Positions 7,220-15,279 of a DNA stretch of 64,000 nt are shown here, one piece after another; position 1 is the first letter of the stretch; every line of letters starts with the position of its first letter. The translations under genes and the position numbers were made by a program. The notes under the pieces were generated by a model. The model saw only the letters and a program-made list of their open reading frames with translations. It ran no database searches and was not told where the DNA came from. This DNA is from Geotoga petraea. GTDB taxonomy: Bacteria; Thermotogota; Thermotogae; Petrotogales; Petrotogaceae. The stretch covers positions 62,913 to 126,912 of the forward strand of contig NZ_FMYV01000001.1 of assembly GCF_900102615.1 (NCBI RefSeq). The letters run 5' to 3'.

Positions 7220-8449
7220 TCACTGAATAAAACCAATTAAATATAAAGGTATAATGTTCCCAAACCCATTTATTTGATCATCTCTAAAGATATAGCCATT
7301 ATCTATATTTTTAATTTGCTTTCTTGATTTATTCTTTCCCCCGATTTCACATTCAATAATTTTACCATCATAGTTTACTGTGAAATCTACGATCTTTGAA
7401 GCTTGAATTTTTTCAATATTTTTTATTTGAGAAACAAAAAAAGATTCTCTAATATTTCCCAGATCGGCAGAACTATTCCACATCTCTTCAGCCAAAGAGT
7501 AATAAAGATTTGGATTATAAAAAAGTATTTTTGAATTTTTTATGGATCTTAATTTACTATTATCTTCTCTTATTATATGGATTAAATCAGCTCTTTCTAA
7601 TAAATCAAGAAATTCATAGAGGGTCTCTTTCGATACTCCTATTTCTTTGCAAGTTGAACTTACATTAATTGTTGGTATTTTTGAAGTTGTTAAAAAAGCT
7701 ATCAATTTTTTAATTGAATTAATTGAAGAATATTTGATATTTTTAATTGAGCTCAAATCTTCATATATTATCTTATCTATTACATTATTTAAGATACTTT
7801 TATATTCTGGATATGAATAGTTATAAAAAAATGGATAAGCTCCTTGTTTTAGATATTCTTTGAATTCTCCTAGTATATTAGGTATTTTATTTTTTAATTC
7901 AAGTGATATTGTTTCATGATTTTCTATAATTTTTTCTAAAGATATTTTTTCAATTTTTTTGTTATGTTTTAAAATCAAAAATTCTCTAAAAGAAAGTGAT
8001 TTTAAGTTATAAATCAAAGTCCTTCTGGATAAATCACCTTTTGCATTGAGAATGTCTATTTTAGAACTTCCCAAAATAATGAATTTTTTATCAGGATAAG
8101 AATCATATAATGCTTTTATTTCTTCTGACCAATTATTTTGTTTGTGGATTTCATCTATTATGACACATTCTCCATAGTATTTAAAATATTCTTTTACAGT
8201 ATTATATATTCCATTTTTCAATATTAAAGGGTTATCAGCTGAAAAATATAAACATTTTTTTATATTATTATATTTTTCTATGTAATGTTGCAAAACCATT
8301 GTAGTTTTACCTGTACCTCTTGCGCCTGTAATAGTTATCATTCTTGCATTCCAATTTATATCTTTATATAAAGATCTTTTAAAATCTAAACTTATGTTTT
8401 TTATAATGTTATTTTGGATATTGAATAATTCAGATATAATATTCTCCAT
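7220..8449 (-). CDS. AAA+ ATPase with DUF4143-type C-terminal domain
   Basis: A 409-residue protein with a Walker A motif in ITGARGTGKTTMVLQHYI and a Walker B motif in CVIIDEIHKQNNWSEEIKALYD, then a sensor region IILGSSKID. The C-terminal part contains a winged-helix segment (SSTCKEIGVSKETLYEFLDLLERADLI) and a PD-(D/E)XK-like end (VDFTVNYDGKIIECEIGG). This is the ATPase_AAA plus DUF4143 architecture, common in multiple copies in anaerobes and of unknown role. ATG at 8449 follows GAGGTGATAAAA. The gene fills the space between two 53-bp direct repeats and lies beside a broken methyltransferase, which suggests recent movement. Confidence 0.85.
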   Translation of the reverse strand: MENIISELFNIQNNIIKNISLDFKRSLYKDINWNARMITITGARGTGKTTMVLQHYIEKYNNIKKCLYFSADNPLILKNGIYNTVKEYFKYYGECVIIDEIHKQNNWSEEIKALYDSYPDKKFIILGSSKIDILNAKGDLSRRTLIYNLKSLSFREFLILKHNKKIEKISLEKIIENHETISLELKNKIPNILGEFKEYLKQGAYPFFYNYSYPEYKSILNNVIDKIIYEDLSSIKNIKYSSINSIKKLIAFLTTSKIPTINVSSTCKEIGVSKETLYEFLDLLERADLIHIIREDNSKLRSIKNSKILFYNPNLYYSLAEEMWNSSADLGNIRESFFVSQIKNIEKIQASKIVDFTVNYDGKIIECEIGGKNKSRKQIKNIDNGYIFRDDQINGFGNIIPLYLIGFIQ

Positions 8450-8477
8450 TTTTATCACCTCATACAAATTATATCAT

Positions 8478-8530
8478 AAAAATGTCTACTGTAATAGACA
8501 CTTTTTGTATAAAAACGACTAGTGAGATAG
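8478..8530. repeat. Right 53-bp direct repeat flanking the AAA ATPase gene
   Basis: Same orientation as the copy at 7163-7215 and identical at 47 of 53 positions. Its hairpin is less perfect, TGTCTA-CTGTAA-TAGACA, but the 27 bp from TAGACACTTTTTGTATAAAA onward are unchanged. It also lies in the promoter region of the ATPase gene. Confidence 0.9.
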
Positions 8531-8603
8531 ACGAAACAGTTGAGTTTGCTTTTTAACGATTTTGTACTAAAATATTATCATACCTGATTTGGAGGAGAGA
8601 TTT

Positions 8604-9188
8604 ATGAAAGATTTTTTGGTTTTTGATACTGAGACAACTGGTCTTCATCCGGGGAATATATGTCAATTATCTTATATAATAAACAATGAAAAAGAGGAGA
8701 TAGCTAAAAATTTCTTTTTTACAGTTGATTATATAGAACCTGGTGCTAAAAGAGTGCACGGTTTTACAGAGGAAAAATTAATAGAACTATCTGGAGGGAG
8801 TACTTTTAAAGATTTTCTTCCTGAAATTGAGGAAGATTTTAAGAGAGTAGATACGATTATCGCACATAATATAAATTTTGATTTGAGATTTTTAAAAGCT
8901 GAATTTGAGAATTATGGAAAAGAATTTAATTACAATAATTCAATGTGTAGTATGAGAAGGTTCACAGATATTTGTAAAATTCCAAATTACAATAATCGTG
9001 GGTTGGGAAGATTCAAATGGCCTAGCCTTTTTGAACTAACGAAGTTCATGGGGATAAAAAGAAAAGATCTTGTCAAAGAAACAAAAAGACTTTTTAAAGA
9101 CCCAAGGTCTAAATTTCATGATGCAAGATATGATACTGTTGCAGTTTATTTGAGTATAATAAAAGCTTTGGATCAAAAGTTGATATAG
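8604..9188 (+). CDS. DEDDh 3'-5' exonuclease (DnaQ-like)
   Basis: The 194-residue protein begins MKDFLVFDTETTGLHPGNICQLSYII: Exo I motif with D8 and E10. It continues with IIAHNINFDLRFLKAEF (Exo II aspartate) and ends with KFHDARYDTVAVYLSII (Exo III, histidine and aspartate). This is the DnaQ/polymerase III epsilon exonuclease fold, here as a stand-alone domain. Substrate (DNA or RNA) cannot be told from sequence. ATG at 8604 follows GGAGGAGA; the frame extends upstream only to a TTG inside that site. It diverges from the ATPase gene. Confidence 0.88.
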   Translation: MKDFLVFDTETTGLHPGNICQLSYIINNEKEEIAKNFFFTVDYIEPGAKRVHGFTEEKLIELSGGSTFKDFLPEIEEDFKRVDTIIAHNINFDLRFLKAEFENYGKEFNYNNSMCSMRRFTDICKIPNYNNRGLGRFKWPSLFELTKFMGIKRKDLVKETKRLFKDPRSKFHDARYDTVAVYLSIIKALDQKLI

Positions 9189-9250
9189 TTATTAAAAAGT
9201 CTCTCTAAAAATTCATTTTTACTTAAGTTGATTTTTTTTATTATATGAAA

Positions 9251-9275
9251 TAAAAAAACCAGGCTTTCGCCTGGT
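9251..9275 (-). terminator. Intrinsic terminator of the efp operon
   Basis: ACCAGGC-TTTC-GCCTGGT forms a compact stem, followed on the minus strand by TTTTTTTA. It ends the minus-strand efp transcript and could also stop the convergent exonuclease transcript. Confidence 0.85.
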
Positions 9276-9283
9276 ATTATTGA

Positions 9284-9841
9284 TTATGCTCTTGAAACGT
9301 ATTGACCTGTTGTAGTATCTACTACTATTTTTTCACCGATATTTACAAATAAAGGCACGTTAATTTCGTAGCCAGTGGATAGCTTTGCTGGTTTAAGTGG
9401 ATTTCCTGTTGAATCTCCTTTTTCTCCTGGTTCTGTGTACTCTACTTCGAGGGTAACGTTTTTAGGAAGTGAGAAAGATACTGGTCTGCTTTCATGGAAT
9501 GAAACATTTACTATTCCTTCTTCTGCAAGGAAATTGACAACATCTCCTAAATCGTCTTTGTGTACTTCTATTTGTTCGTAGGTTTCGTTATCCATTAAAG
9601 CATAGAAATCCCCACTTTTGTAAATATACTGCATTTCTTTTTGATCAAGCATAACGTCTTCAACTTTTTCTGATCCTTTCATTGTTGTATCTAATGTAGA
9701 ACCATTTTCCAAATTTTTAAGTTTTAGTGTAACTGTGGCAGAGTTTCTACCTGACCAGTTGTATTTGAATTTTAAAACAGAATACAAGTCTCCGTTCATT
9801 TGAATTACATATCCTGTTTTCAAGTCTGAAGCTGCAATCAT
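9284..9841 (-). CDS. efp: Elongation factor P, arginine-32 (rhamnosylated) subtype
   Basis: EF-P enters the ribosomal E site and relieves stalling at polyproline stretches. The 185-residue length and three beta-barrel domains are standard, ending IGEKIVVDTTTGQYVSRA. The modification loop is informative: it reads YNWSGRNSATVTLKLKNL, putting arginine at position 32 in the SGRNSA context of Pseudomonas and Shewanella EF-P, instead of the PGKG lysine loop used by EpmA-type or hypusine-type systems. The gene for the matching rhamnosyltransferase EarP lies 43 bp upstream in the same operon. GGAGGAATTCAAAT precedes ATG. Confidence 0.95.
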   Translation of the reverse strand: MIAASDLKTGYVIQMNGDLYSVLKFKYNWSGRNSATVTLKLKNLENGSTLDTTMKGSEKVEDVMLDQKEMQYIYKSGDFYALMDNETYEQIEVHKDDLGDVVNFLAEEGIVNVSFHESRPVSFSLPKNVTLEVEYTEPGEKGDSTGNPLKPAKLSTGYEINVPLFVNIGEKIVVDTTTGQYVSRA

Positions 9842-9883
9842 ATTTGAATTCCTCCCATATTTATTATTTTCACTTGTAATATA

Positions 9884-10822
9884 CTATAAAAAGGTTACTT
9901 TTTTTATTAAAAAATCTTGAAGATTTGTTTTATTTTTAAAATGAAGTTTAATACATTCAAAAGCCTCTTTTAGTGCTGTATAATTTTCTTCATAAAAATC
10001 GTATATAGACTCTAACTCTTTCAAGTCTATTTTTTCTATATCGTTTAAATAATTAGTCATTTTTATATATTTTTGTTTTAATGATTCATTTTTAAAAAAT
10101 GGTGAAATAAACTCAATGAAAGCTTTTACTTTTGTGTGATGTATATTGTCTTTTTGTTTGTAAGCTTCCCAGAAAAAAGGTATCCCAGAATTTAGAGCCA
10201 ATTGAAAAGAGTCTTCTCCACGAATCCAATTATATTTCGCCCCTAAAAGATACGAATCAAATTCTTTTTGAGGTAAAAAAGGCATTTTTTTTAAATTTGT
10301 TTCTTTTTTATAGCCCCAAATTGTTCCCAATTTCAATATTTTCAAAACTTTTTCTGGTGAGTATAAATATACATTGTTTTTTGTTTTTTTTGTTGTACTG
10401 GTTAAAGGAAAATTCAATATCCCTGCACTATTATCTGATAACCCTGGAACTATGTATTCTACGGAAATTTTCAACCCGTTCACAAAACTCATTTTATCAT
10501 TTGCTTCATCTGCCCACTTTTCCGTTGTGAAATAGTCTATTATGAGAGCTTTTTTAGAGCTTTTATTTATTTTATTTAAGGTGTTTTGATCTGGAATGTG
10601 TTGAAACATGAAAAATATAATGTCGTTTTTATCGTTATAATCTTTGAAATTTTTTATGTTTATTTCTGTATCTGGTACCATTTTATAAAATAAATCCACG
10701 TAATCTGTGTATATGGTGATATCTTTTGGAGTTATTATTTTTGTCATTGCTTTTGCCAGCCTAATTGTGAATCCAGCGTCTCCAAAGTTATCTATTATAG
10801 TTGAAAAAATGCCCAACTTCAT
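9884..10822 (-). CDS. earP: EF-P arginine rhamnosyltransferase EarP
   Basis: EarP moves L-rhamnose from dTDP-rhamnose to Arg32 of EF-P. The 312-residue protein (shorter than the roughly 380 of Proteobacteria) shows the N-terminal IFSTIIDNFGDAGFTIRLAKA motif, with D11 and D15 matching the two catalytic aspartates. It also has DYFTTEKW, PGLSDNSAGIL, the nucleotide-sugar motif RGEDS at 201-205, and PFFWEAYKQKDNIHHTKVKAF, like the family's YPQ-H-K-AF segment. The ATG at 10822 overlaps the rmlB stop as ATGA; an upstream in-frame GTG is unlikely. Genomic linkage to an Arg32-type efp and two dTDP-rhamnose genes supports the call. Confidence 0.9.
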   Translation of the reverse strand: MKLGIFSTIIDNFGDAGFTIRLAKAMTKIITPKDITIYTDYVDLFYKMVPDTEINIKNFKDYNDKNDIIFFMFQHIPDQNTLNKINKSSKKALIIDYFTTEKWADEANDKMSFVNGLKISVEYIVPGLSDNSAGILNFPLTSTTKKTKNNVYLYSPEKVLKILKLGTIWGYKKETNLKKMPFLPQKEFDSYLLGAKYNWIRGEDSFQLALNSGIPFFWEAYKQKDNIHHTKVKAFIEFISPFFKNESLKQKYIKMTNYLNDIEKIDLKELESIYDFYEENYTALKEAFECIKLHFKNKTNLQDFLIKKVTFL

Positions 10823-11766
10823 TTTGATTCCCACTTTTTCAAATAGAAATCCACAGTTTCTTCAAGTTCTTCTGCAAAATTTCTTCTGTTATATTTGATT
10901 ATACTTCTCAGTTTATCATCATTCATCTTGTATCTGAAATCATGGTATATTCTTTCATTTTTATAATCAAAATATTCAAAAAAATCATAGTTGAGATTAA
11001 TTTTTTTAGACAATGTTTCGTGTATTAATTTCAGCAAATCAATATTTTTAATGGTGTTTTCTGAAGTTAAGTTGTAAATACCCGGCTCAAGATTTTTTTC
11101 GATTAATTGGTTGATGTAATAGCAAGTTTCTTTGGTATGCAACCAAGTTCTATAATGCTCTCCTTTATTGTATAAGGGGAATTTTTCATTTTCAACTAAT
11201 GCATTAATGTATTTGGGTATTAGTTTTTCTTTATTTTGATATGGTCCAAAATTATTTGTGAGTCTTAGAATATAAGCTTTAATATTGTGTGTTTTTCTGT
11301 ACGATTGTACGTATAAGTCTGCTGAGGATTTACTAACAGCATAAGGGTTACTCGGCAACAATCTGTCTGTTTCAGCTTTAGGATGTTCGCTTTCTCCATA
11401 AACTTCGTCTGTAGAGATTTGAATAAATTTTATTTTTGGGTTGATAAAATTAAGTAGATTTAAAACACCTTGAACATTGTTTATTAAAAATTCATTGGGT
11501 TTTTGAAATGAATTATCTACGTGAGTTTCTGCTGCAAAGTTTATTATATAATCAGGGTTAAAATCATCTATAATATTTTTAATTTTTGAGTTGTTTATGT
11601 CGAGTTGTAAGAATTTAAAATTATCATCATGAATATCTTTTATTTCTGGATTTGCAGCGTATGTCATTTTGTCTATTCCAAAAATTTTATGATTGATATT
11701 TTTAAGAGTGTATTTTATATAATTAAAACCTATAAATCCTGCGCAACCAGTCACTAATAATTTCAT
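10819..11766 (-). CDS. rmlB: dTDP-glucose 4,6-dehydratase
   Basis: RmlB converts dTDP-glucose to dTDP-4-keto-6-deoxyglucose, the second step to dTDP-L-rhamnose. It is an extended short-chain dehydrogenase of 315 residues with the NAD loop MKLLVTGCAGFIG, the family motif QISTDEVYGE, and the catalytic pair in YAVSKSSADLY. ATG at 11766 follows GGTGAT; an in-frame ATG four codons earlier is possible. It overlaps earP by four bases and follows rmlC. The cofactor product would feed EarP, although RmlA and RmlD, also needed, are not in this window. Confidence 0.92.
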   Translation of the reverse strand: MKLLVTGCAGFIGFNYIKYTLKNINHKIFGIDKMTYAANPEIKDIHDDNFKFLQLDINNSKIKNIIDDFNPDYIINFAAETHVDNSFQKPNEFLINNVQGVLNLLNFINPKIKFIQISTDEVYGESEHPKAETDRLLPSNPYAVSKSSADLYVQSYRKTHNIKAYILRLTNNFGPYQNKEKLIPKYINALVENEKFPLYNKGEHYRTWLHTKETCYYINQLIEKNLEPGIYNLTSENTIKNIDLLKLIHETLSKKINLNYDFFEYFDYKNERIYHDFRYKMNDDKLRSIIKYNRRNFAEELEETVDFYLKKWESK

Positions 11767-11797
11767 GCAAATCACCATCCAAAAATCTTTAAATGTA

Positions 11798-12310
11798 TTA
11801 CAATTTTTTATCTTTTTCTGATATTATTAAATCTTTTTCTGAAATACCGTATTTTTCTAATTCCCAGTCGATGTTTATTTTTTTATCTTTCCAGCTTATT
11901 CTTTCTTCATATTCTGGCTTGTAATAATTATCTACTTTGTAATATACTATGTTCTCTTCTTCTAAAGCTAAATACCCGTGTGCGAATCCTCTTGGAATTA
12001 AAATTGATTTTTCAATTCCATTTAAAGCAACTTTCCCATATTTTAAAAAACTTTCTGAATTAGTCCTCAAATCAACAAATACGTCCAATATTTTTCCCTT
12101 TACACAGGTTATTATTTTTGCCTGTGGATATTCTTTTTGGTAATGCAAACCCCTTAAAACATTTTTCTTTGAAAAAGCAAAATTATCTTGAATTGTTTTG
12201 AATCCTAAATTTGAATTGTATTTTTCTATAAAAAATCCTCTATTGTCTTCATATTTTATGTTTTCTATTATTTTTACATCAGGTATGCCGTTATAATTTG
12301 TGGTCTTCAT
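11798..12310 (-). CDS. rmlC: dTDP-4-dehydrorhamnose 3,5-epimerase
   Basis: RmlC epimerises dTDP-4-keto-6-deoxyglucose at C3 and C5, the third step to dTDP-L-rhamnose. The 170-residue cupin has YEDNRGFFIEKYN, the catalytic-histidine motif LRGLHYQKE, and the second signature IPRGFAHGYLALEE. It is the first gene of the rmlC-rmlB-earP-efp operon on the minus strand. ATG at 12310 follows GAAGGGATATA. An extended -10 promoter lies about 25 bp upstream. Confidence 0.93.
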   Translation of the reverse strand: MKTTNYNGIPDVKIIENIKYEDNRGFFIEKYNSNLGFKTIQDNFAFSKKNVLRGLHYQKEYPQAKIITCVKGKILDVFVDLRTNSESFLKYGKVALNGIEKSILIPRGFAHGYLALEEENIVYYKVDNYYKPEYEERISWKDKKINIDWELEKYGISEKDLIISEKDKKL

Positions 12311-12333
12311 TATATCCCTTCTTTCTTTTTTAA

Positions 12334-12364
12334 ATTATAGCATAAGTATTTTTTATACATGCAA
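12334..12364 (-). promoter_or_regulatory. Promoter of the rmlC-rmlB-earP-efp operon
   Basis: The minus strand reads TGCTATAAT, an extended -10 box (TATAAT at 12334-12339), with a weak -35 TTGCAT (12359-12364) at 19 bp. Confidence 0.55.
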
Positions 12365-12453
12365 TATTGTCGATTAAAATGGATGAGCCCTGATATATTT
12401 GATTTCTCTTAAGAAATCTGATTTTAGATGAAATTTATTTTAAAAACTTTTAA

Positions 12454-12573
12454 TGATATAATACAATTAAGAGAATGAAAAAAATTTCATACTCTCATTT
12501 ATGCTTTAAATAAAGGATAGAGAGAATAATTAGTTAGGAATGAAAATTATCTCAGATTAAAGAGGTGAACTCT
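12454..12573 (+). promoter_or_regulatory. Promoter and leader of the lysine fermentation cluster
   Basis: TGATATAAT at 12454-12462 is an extended -10 box without a good -35 match. The following leader of about 100 bases contains GAGAATGAAA with TTTCATACTCTC, an imperfect hairpin. I do not recognise a lysine riboswitch or T-box in it: it is too short and lacks their conserved elements. AGAGGTG precedes the first start codon. Confidence 0.5.
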
Positions 12574-13227
12574 ATGGAAGTTATCAACTTGAAAAAAGTG
12601 GGAGATTTAATTACAAGTAATTCTTCTTTGATGATTGGCGGATTTTTAGGGGTAGGTACTCCAGAAAACATCATCGATGAGATCATAAGGCAAAAAAAAG
12701 AAGGATTAATTGTGATTGGAAACGACACATCTTTTGTAGATAGGGGAATTGGCAAATTAATTGCAGAGAAACTTGTGAAAAAAGTGATTACATCACATAT
12801 AGGGACGAATCCAGAAACTCAAAAACAAATGATCGCTAATGAATGTGAAGTTGAATTAACTCCTCAAGGCACATTAGCTGAAAAAATTAGAGCAGCTGGT
12901 GTAGGACTTGGTGGAATTTTTACTCCAACTGGGGTTGGAACGACTGTAGAAGATGGGAAAGAAGTAAGAAATATTGACGGAATAAATTATCTATTTGAAA
13001 AACCTTTAAGTGCTGATTTTGCTCTTTTAAAAGCTAAAAGAGCAGATTTTAAGGGTAATTTACAATACAACCTAACTGCAAGGAATTTCAATCCAATAAT
13101 GGCATTGGCAGGAAAAACTGTAATAGTGGAAGTTGAAGAAATAGTTCCTGTTGGAAGTATTGATCCTAATAATGTCCATACTCCAGGAGTTTTAGTTGAT
13201 TATATTGTTGTTGGGGGGAATAAATAA
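12574..13227 (+). CDS. CoA-transferase subunit A (butyryl-CoA:acetoacetate type)
   Basis: The alpha subunit of a 3-oxoacid CoA-transferase, 217 residues, with the family signature [19 protein letters not shown] near the N terminus and the [28 protein letters not shown] region. With subunit B it moves CoA between butyryl-CoA (or acetyl-CoA) and acetoacetate, and so recovers the acetoacetate released by Kce. ATG at 12574 follows AGAGGTG; a GTG three codons earlier lies within that site. It is the first gene of the lysine cluster and overlaps the B subunit by one base (TAATG). Confidence 0.88.
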   Translation: MEVINLKKVGDLITSNSSLMIGGFLGVGTPENIIDEIIRQKKEGLIVIGNDTSFVDRGIGKLIAEKLVKKVITSHIGTNPETQKQMIANECEVELTPQGTLAEKIRAAGVGLGGIFTPTGVGTTVEDGKEVRNIDGINYLFEKPLSADFALLKAKRADFKGNLQYNLTARNFNPIMALAGKTVIVEVEEIVPVGSIDPNNVHTPGVLVDYIVVGGNK

Positions 13228-13877
13228 TGGATAATAAAATTAAAATAGCTAAAAGAGTTGCTCAAGAATTAAAAGATGGAGACTTGGTAAATCTTGGAAT
13301 AGGTCTTCCTACTCTGGTTGCAAACTATATCCCTGATGGTGTAGAAGTTACTTTTCAATCTGAGAATGGAATGGTTGGAATGGGACGTTCTCCTGAGGAA
13401 GGATACGAAAATAAGGATTTGACTAATGCAGGTGGAATGTACACTTCTGCTAATCCTGGGGCAATGTATTTTGACAGTGCCTTTTCATTTGCTTTGATAA
13501 GAGGCGGCCATTTAGATGTTACTGTTTTAGGTGGACTGCAGGTTGATGAAAAAGGCCATTTAGCGAATTGGATGGTTCCTGGTAAAAAAATCCCAGGAAT
13601 GGGTGGAGCTATGGATTTAGTTACTGGAGCTAAGAAAGTTATTGTAGCTATGACACATACTGCAAAAGGTAATCCAAAAATAGTTAAAGAATGTAATTTG
13701 CCTCTAACTTCTATTAGAAAAGTTGATCTTATAGTAACTGAAATGTGTGTTATTGAACCTACTGACAAAGGGTTGGTACTAAAAGAAATAGCACCTGGTT
13801 ATACGATAGATGATGTTAAAAATAATACAGCTGCTGATTTGATAATTCCTGAAAATGTAAAAATTATGGGGGAATAA
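13227..13877 (+). CDS. CoA-transferase subunit B (butyryl-CoA:acetoacetate type)
   Basis: The beta subunit, 216 residues, has the catalytic glutamate E46 in [12 protein letters not shown] and the glycine-rich motif [16 protein letters not shown]. The family forms a gamma-glutamyl-CoA thioester during transfer. It overlaps the A-subunit stop by one base, so the two should be made in equal amounts. The assignment to acetoacetate/butyrate rests on the lysine fermentation context; glutaconate or succinyl-CoA use cannot be excluded by motif alone. Confidence 0.88.
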   Translation: MDNKIKIAKRVAQELKDGDLVNLGIGLPTLVANYIPDGVEVTFQSENGMVGMGRSPEEGYENKDLTNAGGMYTSANPGAMYFDSAFSFALIRGGHLDVTVLGGLQVDEKGHLANWMVPGKKIPGMGGAMDLVTGAKKVIVAMTHTAKGNPKIVKECNLPLTSIRKVDLIVTEMCVIEPTDKGLVLKEIAPGYTIDDVKNNTAADLIIPENVKIMGE

Positions 13878-13885
13878 AACAAAGG

Positions 13886-14030
13886 AGAAATTGTTTCACA
13901 ATTTCTGTTGTTAGATGCTGGTTGTTAGTTGTAAGAATAATATGGCTAATTTCAAATTATTATTTGAAGCAAAAATAAATTAAATGCTTAGTTGAGGTTT
14001 TAACTTCCAACCTATAACTGCTAAATTAAA
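13886..14030 (+). repeat. Intergenic repeat, copy 1 (ctfB-kal gap)
   Basis: The gap between subunit B and kal opens with AGAAATTG-TTTCA-CAATTTCT, a perfect 8-bp stem, which with the next bases is 24/24 identical to 20299-20322. It is followed by GGTTGTTAGTTGTAAG and, about 85 bp on, CTTCCAACCTATAACTGC, which are imperfectly inverted to each other. The second copy, before kamD, has the same order of parts. Confidence 0.75.
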
Positions 14031-14061
14031 ATATAAGACTAAAATGGAGGGGGTTTTTATA

Positions 14062-14448
14062 ATGAATGAAGTTATGATCAGGGTAAGAATGTCACAAGCA
14101 GAAGCTCATTACGGTGGTAATTTAGTTGATGGTGCAAAGATGCTCCAATATTTTGGTGACGTAGCAACTGAATTATTAATAAGAAACGATGGTGATGAGG
14201 GCCTTTTTAGAGCATATGATAGCGTAGAATTTTTAGCTCCAGTATATGCTGGGGATTATATAGAAGTAGTTGGAAGAATTGTTAAAAAAGGTAAAACGTC
14301 CAGAAAAATGGAATTTGAAGCTAAAAAAGTTATTAAACCGAGACCAGATATATCAGATTCTGCAGCGGATGTTTTAGATGAACCAATTATTGTGGCAAAA
14401 GCATCTGGAACTTGCGTAGTTCCTTTGGATAAACAAAGAGGTGTTTAA
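14062..14448 (+). CDS. kal: 3-aminobutyryl-CoA ammonia lyase
   Basis: Kal removes ammonia from L-3-aminobutyryl-CoA to give crotonyl-CoA in lysine fermentation. The 128-residue protein is a hot-dog-fold enzyme whose sequence ([38 protein letters not shown]) closely follows known Kal proteins. ATG at 14062 lies after GGAGGGGG; an in-frame ATG at 14044 overlaps that ribosome-binding site and is rejected. The stop codon is followed after one base by the kce start, so the two are coupled. Confidence 0.92.
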   Translation: MNEVMIRVRMSQAEAHYGGNLVDGAKMLQYFGDVATELLIRNDGDEGLFRAYDSVEFLAPVYAGDYIEVVGRIVKKGKTSRKMEFEAKKVIKPRPDISDSAADVLDEPIIVAKASGTCVVPLDKQRGV

Positions 14449-14449
14449 T

Positions 14450-15262
14450 ATGGATAAACTTATTATAACGGCTGCTGTTACAGGTGCAGAAGTTACAAGG
14501 GATTTGCAACCAAATCTCCCTTTAACTCCTGAAGAAATAGCAGAAGAAGCATATAATTGTTATAAGGCTGGAGCCTCTATTATTCACGTTCATGCAAGAG
14601 ATGAAGAAGGGAAGCCTACTCAAGACTATGAATATTATAAAAAAATAAAGGAAGCAATAGAAAACAGATGTAATGTTATTTTTCAGCCTTCTACAGGTGG
14701 GGCAACATGGCATTCTTTTGAAGAAAGAATGCAACCTTTGAGATTAAATCCAGAAATGGCTACTTTGTCAGCTGGTACCAGTAATTTTGGTGATGATATT
14801 TTTATAAATACTAATGAATATATAGAAAAATTTGCTGAAGAAATGCTCAAAAGAAATGTTAAACCCGAAATAGAAGTTTTTGAAAGAGGTATGATTAAAA
14901 ATGCTCTGACTTTAGTTAAAAAAGCTCTATTAAAACCACCACTTCACTTTGATTTTGTTTTGGGAGTTCCAGGCGCTTGCCCAGGAGAAATTGAAGATTT
15001 GGTTTATATGGTTAGCAAAATTCCATCAGACTCAACTTGGACAGTTGCAGGAATTGGAAGATACGAGCTTCCTTTAGCTATGCATGCAATTGCCATGGGG
15101 GGACATGTTAGAGTGGGATTTGAAGATAATATATACTTCAAAAAAGGTGAAAAAGCAAAGTCTAATGCACAATTGGTGGAGAGAATAGCAAACTTAGCAA
15201 AAGAATATGGAAGAGATATAGCAACACCAGATGAAGCAAGAAAAATTTTGAACATTAGATAA
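14450..15262 (+). CDS. kce: 3-keto-5-aminohexanoate cleavage enzyme (BKACE family)
   Basis: Kce condenses 3-keto-5-aminohexanoate with acetyl-CoA and cleaves it to acetoacetate and 3-aminobutyryl-CoA. The 270-residue TIM-barrel protein has the zinc ligands H46 and H48 in SIIHVHARDEEGKPT and the GAEVTR start typical of DUF849/BKACE enzymes. The late GGHVRVGFEDNIY segment carries the third zinc ligand (glutamate). ATG at 14450 follows AGAGGTG in the kal tail; an upstream GTG is less likely. Neighbouring kal and kdd use its product and substrate. Confidence 0.94.
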   Translation: MDKLIITAAVTGAEVTRDLQPNLPLTPEEIAEEAYNCYKAGASIIHVHARDEEGKPTQDYEYYKKIKEAIENRCNVIFQPSTGGATWHSFEERMQPLRLNPEMATLSAGTSNFGDDIFINTNEYIEKFAEEMLKRNVKPEIEVFERGMIKNALTLVKKALLKPPLHFDFVLGVPGACPGEIEDLVYMVSKIPSDSTWTVAGIGRYELPLAMHAIAMGGHVRVGFEDNIYFKKGEKAKSNAQLVERIANLAKEYGRDIATPDEARKILNIR

Positions 15263-15279
15263 ACAAGGGAGGAAAATAA

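Noticed and set aside
7163-8530. The 53-bp repeats as a CRISPR array or toxin-antitoxin operator pair
   Set aside because: There are only two copies, 1.3 kb apart with a gene between, and no small antitoxin-like ORF, so neither fits.
12463-12573. Lysine riboswitch or T-box before the lysine cluster
   Set aside because: Only about 110 bases separate the -10 box from the start codon, and no conserved lysine-riboswitch or T-box elements are visible.
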